From contig OV121084.1 in assembly GCA_921293015.1 (NCBI GenBank), positions 49,201,864 to 49,265,863 of the forward strand: DNA of 64,000 bases. The letters are read 5' to 3'. The first letter of the stretch is position 1. Each line of letters starts with the position of its first letter. The notes beneath the pieces were generated by a model. The model did not search any database and was not told where the DNA came from. It was given only the letters and a program-made list of their open reading frames with translations. Made by a program: the position numbers and the translations under genes. Below are positions 54,126 to 64,000 of the stretch, piece by piece. This DNA comes from Phorcus lineatus. Lineage: Eukaryota > Mollusca > Gastropoda > Trochida > Trochidae.

Positions 54126-56060
54126 AAATTTACATTGATAGTGTAGAAAACAGTGTCGTATGCCGTTATTACATGTACATTTTCACTCGATCAAATGTTA
54201 TTAATTTCTAGTAAAAAAAGATTGGCTGGTTTGTAAGTTAACTTTTTTTGTCTTGCATTCATCTCTTTTCCTGTTTATACTTAATTTGTGACACCATAAT
54301 CTCATACTTGGCACAGTATTTGGATATACAAAGGCATTACACGAAAAGAATTATTTTATTACTCATTATGTGTTATTCGTGGTCATGATCACCAAGTGTT
54401 TTTTTCTATAATTCTTCCACTCCAAACTGTCTCTCTTTATACGAAATTGAAAGTTGGTTAAATGAAATGATTACAGATAACGTGACGTTTCATAAATGGT
54501 CCTTCGTTAAGTTTTCTGTGATGAGCTAAAGATTGATTACAATCGAGAAATAGAGGAATTCTTTCTCTGGTTCTGTGTTTACGGCAATGTATTATCTACG
54601 AAATTGTTTTGACAAACTGGTATATCCTGGAAAACAAGAAAAACTGTTTTATATTCTAAAGTACTTAGTTCATAAACTTGAAACGGTATAGGGAACTGTT
54701 TTTCAATCGGTTTAGTTAATGCTAAATGTTTGTGCTTTGAACCGTACCACTGAATTCTGAAATAAATTAAGTGCTATAAACCGTCTTATTTTGACTTTTG
54801 TTTTTTTTATCAATGATTCATATATATTGTGAGATCAAGTGTTGCAGATAAAGCTGTCCTGAAACACAACGTTCGTTTAAAGTGGTAAAGTGGTATGTCA
54901 AGGCCAGATTATCATGTGACTTATATCTTAGAAAAAGTGCATATTCGTCATTTTCTTTACTCGATGATAACAGAAAGATGGCATGAGTGTTGACAAGCGT
55001 CATTACACAGTGGAAAAATATTTTTTCATAGCATGTTTGAAACAAAACAATGCATCTACAAACATCGTGCTGGTTGTTAATGTTTTAGGTTGCCAGACCT
55101 TTTTATTTTATGTCAATAAACGTTTTGTTTATCTTATAAGATTATTCTATCAACATCATCAATATTTATGATGATATCTCCTATATGCCGATATTTTCAA
55201 AACCATTTGATAGCATTCAATTTTCATATAAGACAAACAGTTATTTAAAACGAAAATGATAATGAATATTAATGAAACATAACGAGCTTCAAATAAACTG
55301 AAACAATGTAAGTCTTGCAATAGAGCAAATTTCTTTTAAAAAATTCAAGATTACTTTTTTCATCATAATTCACTTGGATGACCTTATAGTATGAAATTGT
55401 AATTCCTTATCCCCAAATACACTTTACGAACTTGAGTACACTTTCAACGTAGTACTGCATCACACGATTATGGCAAAAAGTGATCCAAAAGCTTCTAATT
55501 CTCATAGGGCGACCGGTTGTGAACTAAAAGACGAAAATTTGATTGAAAATGTCACTGTACTGCAATGAACCCTCTATCAAGCCAATAGTTAGAACTACAC
55601 ACGTGGACATTCTTCTCTTATCGAGCAACGTAGCAATTGTCTTCTTCCTGTTTGTCTCTCAAAATCAAATCTCTCTTATATTCTGCCCTTGTGTACAACA
55701 AACTAGATTTGCAACTCGTGCAACTACTTGGTAACATACTATTAATAATTCAAACATTAAAGTGTACAATGATATCTGGCTTATTTGGTATCCTTGAACT
55801 TTCATCCAAAATATTTTGTCACTGCATGTTACAATTTTCTTGCATTTGGTTTAAAAGTGATTGTTTTATCAAAACATTTAGGTAGGCTTTGATTACTACC
55901 AGAATACCATAAGTATTATTCATGTTGAAACATCTCACTGGACTACATTATTTATCCAAAATTGAACAATATATGATAGTTACTATTTTTAATGATAATT
56001 CAAAAGAGGCTTTCAAGATGTTCAGATGCTAAATTTCTACGTCCAGTTATGATACTGATT
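54126..56060. other. Gene-free spacer
   Basis: ORFs of up to 82 codons without motifs. I see no repeats or RNA genes. Confidence 0.4.
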
Positions 56061-56320
56061 ATATGACCTATACGATGTTGTACAAAAACATTTCAGCCCT
56101 GAAAGCCTCCCCGTCGCGTTTGACTCTTTGACGCATGTAAGGCGCGTTTCATTTTCCCGTTTCGATAAAAAACGACTTCAAACTTATTATATGACCGAAA
56201 CGTTGTTTAACAAAGTTTGTATCATATTCTGCTCAAGAGCTTCCAAATTATGTTTTACTCTTTGATGCATGTAAGGCAATGATAAAAAAAACTACCTTGA
56301 ACTATTCAATACACAATAAA
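56061..56320. repeat. Two-copy tandem duplication, about 130 bp
   Basis: ATATGACC followed by ACTCTTTGACGCATGTAAGGC occurs first from about 56061, then as ATATGACC with ACTCTTTGATGCATGTAAGGC from about 56191. A weaker third ACCGAAACC start may follow near 56370. Confidence 0.6.
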
Positions 56321-58437
56321 GATATGATTAATTGGAAATTTTCAACAACACTTGGCGCTTCAACATACAACCGAAACCATTGAAAACTGTTTAAATGGTC
56401 TCATGATTTAATGCTAGGATATCAAAAAGTGTTTGACAAAATATGGGACCTGTTGTCCTGTGTAGTGATAAGTCTACAGCTAACAATCAAGTCAGTTACA
56501 ATGGCAACTTTGGTCCTGGCCCACAGTGGTAACGAGAAACGAGATACTATTCTTTTGGTATCATCTTTGGAAATGAGATAGCAATGTTGAAGTTAACTGG
56601 GTGCGTTATTTCAACTCGGTTATATTGAGGGAATTGAACATGAAATTTTATTTTTGGGGGGAATTTAACCTGACACCAGGATAAACATATATGTCACCAT
56701 ATACATGTTTTCGACATCAATAGGCACTAAGATGTTCACCTAAACTATTTTACTTCCTCCGAAAGGGATGTCACTTGTATTGTCAAATATCACAGGCTTT
56801 TAATTTCCCAAAGGTTATTGAAACACTATGTTCGTAGGAAGTTAAATATTTTAACGATCTGTTGGATTAATATAACACCTTGTCTGTCTATTTATCTTTG
56901 TTCGTACATCACCCTTACTCCATGTCCATTCCTCATCACCTGACGATTGCCTTAGATTTTTTTTCTTACACCTTCTAGCAATTATTTCATGTTCAACTTG
57001 TGAACTTCATTCAGTTCACAATATAATGGCAAAAAAACATTCTGTGTTTGATAGGAGGCTTTCTAGGGACCTTCTGCCTATGGTGTTTTCTTGTTTTTCG
57101 ACCTTTGCCGTATCTAAAACATTTGCTACTCCTACAAAATATCAATGTGATTGTCGAAAGAACAGCTTTGACAAAATCCAATTACAACTATAACAATTAA
57201 ATAAAATTGGTTCTACAGTCCTTATGAAATTCTGTGCACGGACTTCATAATCATGAGGTGAAGAAACTAAAATCGACTTCCTCGCATAATCAGCCTTAAC
57301 TAGAAACTTATTGTTTTTTATATACAAGAAGTTCCTTGCCAACTCGAACTGAGAGATAACATTAAATCCCGACGTCACTTGTTTAAAGGCATTTTATCAA
57401 TGTCAGCATTTTTTTCACAACCTCTTAACTTCAATAGTAGTTTGTCAGAAGATTGCTTGGAAAGGTTCGTTTAGGTAGCTCATGACGATTACTGAAGTTT
57501 TAAACAAGGGGAAATGTTGCCCGTGTTGCTTGGTAGTAGTGGAATGTCCATGAGTGTAATGACAGCATAAAACATGTTAGAGATCGTAAATGTCTGTGTT
57601 ATTCAAAAACATCTCTTTGAAAAATATTTGGAAATTAAATAACGTATAGATTAATTTCAACATTACTCAAAGTACACTGAAGTAACAGGAATGACATTAA
57701 AAATACTTGCGATGGTAAAAATGAAGCAATGTAAAATTAATTTATATTGGATCACACTTCTATATCATTTATTCTACAAAGTCCTTTAGTTTTCTAAGGA
57801 CGAAAGCGTTGTCGTATTCGATCAATACTATTATACGTTATACACCGATTGCCAGCACTAGATATCCCAACAGCTCAATTACATAGCCAACGAAAATGAA
57901 TATATAATACCCTCTGAAAATGACAAATATTCCAATGCTGATAGCTGTAAACATACATGAGAAGTAGAAAGTAAAACAACTTGTCACTATAAAGACCAAT
58001 AATCTGAACTATTGCAGAAATCGTGATCCAAATATAGAAAACATCACTGGTATAATACTTGTTTGCTTCCATAACAATATTGAATATACATGCACGACAC
58101 GATTACAGAGTAGATTATCTCAACATTTTGTTTTTGGAAGGAAAAATAGACAGATTTTTTATTTCCTAAATCTGAATATTAAATTGAAAATTAACAAAAC
58201 AAATTGTCTATTACATATATTATATGAGTACAAGATAAATTTACTCATCAGTGACGCCGTTATAATCTTTTATCTCTTAAGATTGTTTTTCAAGGAAAAA
58301 TGAAAACTGCACTTTTCGAAATTTTACCCTGTGCTAACTTCGAAGAGATGTCAACACTGTTTCAGTTAACATAGTTAAAATAGTTTGTGTTATGAAACAT
58401 TCAACTATCACTTCTGACCTAAAAAAAAACATCACTG
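56321..58437. other. Gene-free spacer
   Basis: AT-rich, with short ORFs only (largest 78 codons, 57142-57378, minus). No family recognised. Confidence 0.4.
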
Positions 58438-58439
58438 TA

Positions 58440-59039
58440 CAGCTGCATACCAAAAGTTTGTTCACATACCTGCGTATCGTAGTGCAAATATCATGTACTT
58501 TGGCATGTGTTTAAAGCATCGTAGCATTGCAAAAAAGAAACGGATAATTATGAATACAGAAGTGAAGATACATTGCCCCTTAACGCAATCGTATGTCATA
58601 TCCATCAGTTAACCAGATTAGTTTTGACAGTACACTGAAGTGACCAGGGGTCAAAATTTCGAAAATAGTAAATTTTATTTGTCCTTTAAAAATCCTATAT
58701 AAGTGATCAACAGCTTTAAAAAATGTCATGTTTGTTCGTTTGCATCAAGTCAATTTGATTTTGCTGATTTTTTTTATCAGAGTCGAAATGAAACATTTTA
58801 GACGAAATTTAAGGAAATCGGAATTTCGAAAATGTGACCCTTCTGTCTTTTTAAATATGCCAAAATTCGAATTTCAGCACAACAGACTAGACAATCCCAC
58901 AATAAGTTAAAACATAGCTATTTTACACATTGATAATTTGAGATCCTTTGTCAGTTTTGCTGAAACTGTTGACGTTGACGTTCAAACCAAACCCAAATTA
59001 CATGATACAGTAGTAATTTTTACTTTTTATATGCAGCTG
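58440..59039 (+). mobile_element. Tc1/mariner-like MITE, copy 1
   Basis: It starts CAGCTGCATACCAAAAGT after a TA (58438-58439) and ends ACTTTTTATATGCAGCTG before TT, where the TA has decayed. It matches the element at 61118 along its length, including an internal inverted pair built on GGGTCA...TTTCGAAA. TA targets and CAG-type ends with AAAAGTTTG are typical of the Tc1/mariner superfamily. At 600 bp without a transposase it is non-autonomous. Confidence 0.78.
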
Positions 59040-60850
59040 TTTTAACATGTTTGAATTTTTTCATGATGTCATGCCTCAAAGAAACCCCAAAATAGATTAT
59101 ATTTACATTAAGATAGTCAAGTAGGTGAACTAACGGGATGATTAAGTCATTACGCTCTCAACATAAGCTTAACTGATAGCAAGTGATTTTAAAGAGTGGC
59201 AGCAATCTTCGGTTATTGTCGATATCGCAGTAGACAGCGATAGCATAAATGTCAAGAAGACATGATCTCACACTTAAAGGTTTGTTTATCATCCACCTAA
59301 CTTATCTCTATTTTTCAATTTCAACGTAATGTTCTACGTCATCTATCAGGTTTTAAGTTTATGTCAGTTCTGGCTTGCTGAAATATTTAAAAACTTTCAA
59401 GTAACGAAAATCGACTTAATCGTTGAACAATGAACTTTATTTATCTATTTTGTAATATTTTACACAGGAATGATTTTAATTTCTTTGAATAGGTGTTGAA
59501 CAATATATCACTTTTTTGTGCTTATCAGGAATGTGTATGTGTCAGATAAGGAAGAAATGCGGAACATTTAAAGGTAATCTCTCCTTCCTTACTCACTTTG
59601 GGCATATACCATCAAGAAGTAAAACGACAATAATTATTCAGCAATGATAGAGGGTGCTATGTAGTGTTCGTTTACAGTATATGAGGAGCATTGAGTCTTT
59701 CCAATGTGACGGTTGAAAATGTTTCAAACATCAAATTATAAAAGATGTTTATAATAATCGATGACTGTACTTTTTTGCCGTTTCCCCACTTTGTCAAAGT
59801 ATGATTTCGAGAATAATATTGGAAATCATCATTCTTACAATGTTGTAAGCTGTGCCATCTTTGTCGGCCAAAAACACATAAACATATTCACATTAAAAGT
59901 TTATCTTTTTCGATAATGTAGATATAACGTGACCAGTTATGGTACTGGAAACACCAATTAGTACCTTAAAATGGTGTAAATATCTGAATATTGATTAATG
60001 AATCATTTAAGCTTTAGTTCACCGTAAGTATGGATCCTCTAAAGTAACCTAATTGAAGAAATAATTACACTTTTAAGTTTAACATTTCCTAAAGTTAAGA
60101 ATCCCCAAAATAAAATCTTCAGCAAAACGTGTATGTTTATTCATAAATTAAAGTTTAATGCCATATACAATTGGCAGCATCTCCTTGGTGTTCTAATTCT
60201 CCAATATATAGTCTATGTTAGTGAAAACATGATGACCAGGAAGTATTTAGTGGACTTCCGACCGGACAGTGGTCATTAATACAGTCTGAGACGAAAACAC
60301 AGACACATTAACAATTATCTTATTGACACCCAGAGGATGAAAGCATGGAAGATACGACTTTTATAAACTATATATACTGTGCTCAAGGGGAGAACAAAAA
60401 TATTGTCAACACAAGTGTTTTAGTGGCACGAGGGGTTGGTACAGTAACACAAATACAAAGAGTGAGAATTTAGGATGCAAAAAAAATAATACGACAACCT
60501 TTGAGAGTGTTCTACTAGATTAAAATCCTTCTTGCATTTGTGAACAGAATATGGTCATGCTCACTGTGAGAACATCAAAGAAAGAAATGCAGTTATTAGT
60601 ATGATACGGAATATAATGGTTTCGTGAAAACTTCAAATTGGTATGTCATTTGATCTCACGGGAACAGAATTTGTCATCAAGGGGAAATAATGTTTCTGAA
60701 GCAAAACCTTAGTGATATTTTGGTCATTTGTCGTACTCTTTATTCAATAAGAATGAAATTATGTCGACAAGTCTGTTTTTCTGTCATGTCTTGTGTCGTA
60801 TATTGTATCAATCTCATTTAGATCATATGTAACACGCGAACCTCGCTGCT
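59040..60850. other. Gene-free spacer
   Basis: No ORF above 60 codons, no repeat family and no RNA gene recognised. Confidence 0.4.
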
Positions 60851-60851
60851 T

Positions 60852-60925
60852 TCTGACGTAAAGACTGTCTCAAAAGTGTCAAATATCACGTGACATTATC
60901 TCTATGACCAATCACCGACCCGCAT
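60852..60925. promoter_or_regulatory. Promoter-like site group
   Basis: TGACGTAA (CRE-like, near 60857), TCACGTGACA (E-box, near 60889) and GACCAATCA (CCAAT box, near 60907) lie within about 60 bp of less AT-rich DNA. No transcript start or downstream exon could be identified, so this is only suggestive. Confidence 0.22.
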
Positions 60926-60957
60926 AGATATCAACAGCGAACAGTTTTCTAGGTTAG

Positions 60958-61045
60958 TGGCTGATTGGATAGAGTGGTAGATAACTCTTTGGAGTCATAC
61001 TCAAATCAGAAGGCAGCGAACAAGGTATGTGTTCGACTGTTATGA
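60958..61045 (+). mobile_element. Possible decayed tRNA-like (SINE) fragment
   Basis: TGATTGGATAGAGTGGTAG resembles an A-box region and GTGTTCGACTG about 60 bp later resembles a B-box. Stems pair poorly, and no tail or target duplication is visible. It may be chance. Confidence 0.2.
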
Positions 61046-61117
61046 CCGGTCTAATTGTATTAACATATACATCGAAAGTAAGGTTTTGGAAGTAAATAAC
61101 TTATATATCAATTTATA

Positions 61118-61769
61118 CAGCTGCAGACCAAAAGTTTGTTCACATACCTCCGAATCGTAGTGCAATTATCATATTATTTGGCATGTCTTTGATGCATCGT
61201 AGCATTGCGAAAAAGAAATGGATTATTTTGAATTTTCAAGACAATAGAACAGATCCATTGCACCTTTAGACAAACGTATGCCATACCCAACAGTTAACCG
61301 TAATAGTTTTTGGCAGGTCACTGAGGTGACCAGGGGTCAAAATTTCGAAAACAGTAATTTTTATTTTTCTCTACAAACTCCTTAAAAGGTTATTAACACT
61401 TTTAAATACAAGTCATATTTGTTCGTTTGCATTAAGTCAATAGGAGTTTGCTGATTTTGTTCTCGAAGAGTAAAAAAAAAGAACATTTTAATCGAAATTT
61501 TGGGAAATCGTAATTTCGAAAATGTGACCCCTTCTGTCCATTTAATCATGCCAAAATTCGAAGTTTTGCTCGAGAGACGAGACAATCCAACAATACGTTT
61601 ATGAATGGCTTCTTTACACATTGACAATTTGAGATCCTGTGTTAGTTCTGCTGAAGTTGTTTTATTGACATTCAAACCAAACCCAAATATCATGTTATTT
61701 GGGTTTGGTTTGAATGTCAATAAAACAGTAGATACAGTAGAAAGTGAACAAACTTTTGATATGCAGCTG
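61118..61769 (+). mobile_element. Tc1/mariner-like MITE, copy 2, with intact TA duplication
   Basis: The start CAGCTGCAGACCAAAAGT and the end ACTTTTGATATGCAGCTG are inverse copies over about 28 bp with few mismatches. TA flanks both sides (61116-61117 and 61770-61771). It is homologous to 58440-59039 but has an extra perfect hairpin (61658-61727). A 137-codon minus-strand ORF (61795 to 61382) runs out through the TIR and is judged chance. Its small size and lack of transposase make it non-autonomous. Confidence 0.82.
61658..61727. repeat. Perfect 32-bp inverted repeat inside MITE copy 2
   Basis: The arms 61658-61689 and 61696-61727 are exact inverses around the 6-base loop TCATGT. The sister element at 58440 has only the left-arm sequence (near 58980-58998, diverged), so the right arm was made later in this copy. 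Confidence 0.95.
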
Positions 61770-61771
61770 TA

Positions 61772-62522
61772 TAACATATAACGTACAGTATGCATAATGA
61801 CATGATATCAAAAGCAAAATATTCGATATAAATCAACCAGGGTTAGGCAACTATAAGAATCAGTTCAGATTATGCTACTGTTTTAAGAAAGAATCAATAT
61901 AAATGATGGATATTGACTCACCAAAATAGTGTCACACTGAGCACTTGTCATGTATTATTATTATTTTGTTCAGATATGTAGTTGTAAGTATATCATTATA
62001 AACTGACTTTTGTCTGAAAACTATGTAATGAAAAATAGTCTGCAAAATATAGTAGAGTAACAAGGCAATATTTGTCCTACAAGGAACTGGTGCAGTTTCT
62101 TTGATTACTTCATGACAATGACATGGACATGAATTAACCGGTTAACCTATTAGTATCTAATCAACATCCGCGAATTTAAATGCTGATTAAAATTAATTAG
62201 TTCTATATCTCTACCAGTGTAACGCACTAATCAAATCAAAGAGCTTTCTAGGAGGTTACAATTTAAGTGATTTCGTTCTCATTCGAAATGACTATGGTAT
62301 GTATATACATTACAGACTGACACAAAAATATTGAAAACAATCAACACGAAAAAGATGAGTTTAATGTTTTTCATACATGAATTCATAATTCTAAAAATTT
62401 GACATTGGTTAAATTGAATTTGTATTTGAAGACACATTAAGGTCCATTTGTGATGCTAATGCTAAGCTTTATATTAATTGTATGTGGTACTCTAGACGTT
62501 TACAAAATAAGGAATACAAAGC
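61772..62522. other. Gene-free spacer
   Basis: Nothing identified. Confidence 0.4.
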
Positions 62523-62641
62523 ATTTTATGGATTATCAACTTCTTTATTATGAAAAGAGTGAAGTTTCGCTATAGGTTCTTGAAAACGGCAAAGGAACAT
62601 GTATCTATCACTATAAGGAAGAAGTTGATAATCCATAGAAT
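62523..62641. mobile_element. 119-bp hairpin MITE-like element
   Basis: The 23-bp ends (62523-62545 and 62619-62641) are inverse with one mismatch. They contain ATGGATTATCAACTTCTT, nearly the same as part of the arm of the larger hairpin at 63559 (ATGGATAGTCAACTTCTT, inverse of its right arm). The two share a terminal motif and probably a family. Confidence 0.65.
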
Positions 62642-63558
62642 TCCCTGGCTTACTGAAGCTGTATATATTTATGGATATAAATTGTAGTTTTTTCTATTTA
62701 AATCCTCTCAATATTTCTAACATTTTGAGAAGAGTTGGCTACAATGCACATTGTAAGTGATACGCAAACACTACCGGTTAATCACTTAGTATTGCTTACA
62801 TAATCGCTACAACGCAAGCAGACAATATAATTGCAGTTTGTGCGCTTTATTTCTCCGTTTGCATTCCCAATCGCCTCGTTAAAAGTAGCGATGGAAACTT
62901 TAGTTGCAATAAACCGATCATTACTTTCTTTCCTAATGTACGCCTATTCATAAAACCATTTTGTATAAATAAAGTTACGCCATTACTACTCTTTATGTTA
63001 CCATGCACAAGAATAATGTAGGCATATGCTCCTAGTTAATATTTCCATATGTCTGCAACATGCCTATATCTATATGTATATATATATATATATGTATATG
63101 GTTTTAGTAACTCTAGTAAGCATTACGTTTTACAAAATATTTTCCTGTACTATATGATCGTGAAGGCTAACAAGAAAAACAGCTTCTGTCAAGAAGTGTT
63201 GTAATGAGGATGAACAAATACTGCTGACAAAACAAGCTTATCTCCCGAGTAATGAAAGCAAGCGTTAACATTAGAAATATCACAGAATTAGGAACCAATT
63301 CAATGCACTTTCAGTAACAAATGTTGATTTTTATATAGGTTAAATTTCAATCGATATCAATAGATATGAAAACAATAGATACTACCTTAATTACAATTGC
63401 TCTTAACACATTTCCATTTGATTAAAAAAATCACTCGTTTTTTCTGTCAAATTTGGTCTATGTCTTTTTCAATTCTTGAATATTATTAGAAATCCCGCAA
63501 AGGACAGCACAAAATTACTTCCTTAAGGGGCATTTTAGAAGCTGGATTTATGAACAAC
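62642..63558. other. Gene-free spacer with short (TA)n
   Basis: A TA-rich tract lies at 63065-63100. Nothing else is supported. Confidence 0.45.
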
Positions 63559-63700
63559 AACGAGTTCTTATGGAGAGTCAACTTCTTTATTGCACGAATT
63601 GCGACGTTTCGGTGTAGATTGCTTGATAACGGTGTTAGTATCTACACCAAAACGTCGCAATTCGTGCAGTAAAGAAGTTGACTATCCATAAGAACTCGTT
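63559..63700. mobile_element. 142-bp palindromic MITE-like element
   Basis: The 61-bp arms (63559-63619 and 63640-63700) are inverse copies with 3 mismatches around a 20-base loop. Outer ends: AACGAGTTCTTATGGA; inner ends: GACGTTTCGGTGTAGAT. The near-perfect pairing suggests recent origin or gene conversion between arms. No coding capacity and no clear target duplication. Confidence 0.85.
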
Positions 63701-64000
63701 CTTCCTCCGCCAAAAAATTAGTAACGTTATCAGTTAAAGGACTAAGTGTCACTTTAAAAGGAAATTCATCGCTATGCGGTATGAGTCAGTTAAAGCACAA
63801 ATCCTCCTTGTAGTATTTGTCATCCCAAATACATGTAGATATCCTTCAAATTTAAAATCTTTTACTTTTACAACATATATGTCCATTGTCTGTAATAACG
63901 TTACAAAATAAATCGATATATAATTCACCGCTTTTCTCTCTGTTCGTGGAGATTGTTGAAAGTCCCGATGGACAGTACATATAAATGCAAATCTGATGAC
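63701..64000. other. Right edge, nothing identified
   Basis: AT-rich with no ORF, repeat or RNA gene recognised. Confidence 0.4.

Noticed and set aside
61382..61795. 137-codon minus-strand ORF
   Set aside because: It crosses the MITE end and its new hairpin, has no transposase motif, and the sister element has stops in the same frame.

Overview
This is AT-rich, repeat-dense animal DNA with no bacterial-style gene layout. Nothing in 64 kb can be called a complete host protein-coding gene. Evidence for a metazoan, probably a marine invertebrate such as a mollusc (lineage inferred with modest confidence): a non-LTR retrotransposon fragment with a CCHC motif, tRNA-derived SINEs, several MITE-like and fold-back DNA elements, long (GA)n microsatellites, and many chance short ORFs. 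The window reads as intergenic or intronic.

The main large-scale structure is a tandem array of at least three diverged copies of one non-coding segment, all in the same orientation. Copy U1 runs from the left edge (1) to about 9.56 kb. Copy U2 runs from about 16.6 to 34.7 kb. Copy U3 starts at about 46.1 kb and is recognisable to about 51.8 kb. Blocks that occur in the same order in all three: block A (a cluster of bZIP-type sites around a 14-bp palindrome containing TGACGTCA; 590, 20650, 48285), block D/E (1835, 22120, 49325), block B (an RFX X-box-like dyad; 2340, 22835, 50285) and block C (4785, 24825, 51535). U1 position 1 corresponds to about 18.0 kb in U2. The 6.5-9.5 kb part of U1 corresponds to 31.1-34.6 kb of U2.

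The copies date several insertions. U2 alone carries a 2.04-kb inverted-repeat element (18.37-20.41 kb), an 89-bp SINE with a 13-bp target duplication (23.23 kb), a larger SINE interrupted by other DNA (32.7-33.6 kb), and about 5 kb of extra sequence (25.9-31.1 kb). U3 alone has a 44-bp minisatellite grown from sequence that is single-copy in U1 and U2.

Between and beyond the copies lie two TTAA-flanked MITEs (14.55 and 40.65 kb), a palindromic element next to a CRE cluster (36.1-36.4 kb), a 5'-truncated LINE end (37.8-38.4 kb), two (GA)n tracts (9.57 and 39.5 kb), and a 710-bp fold-back element with 28 TAATTA sites at about 21-bp pitch (43.77-44.48 kb). The right end holds tandem repeats (52.2, 53.45, 56.06 kb), two TA-flanked Tc1/mariner-like MITEs (58.44 and 61.12 kb), and two hairpin elements with related ends (62.5 and 63.6 kb).

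The strongest candidates for new biology are the triplicated regulatory-looking array with fixed site spacing, the fold-back element packed with homeodomain-type sites, and at least nine perfect TGACGTCA palindromes in 64 kb.
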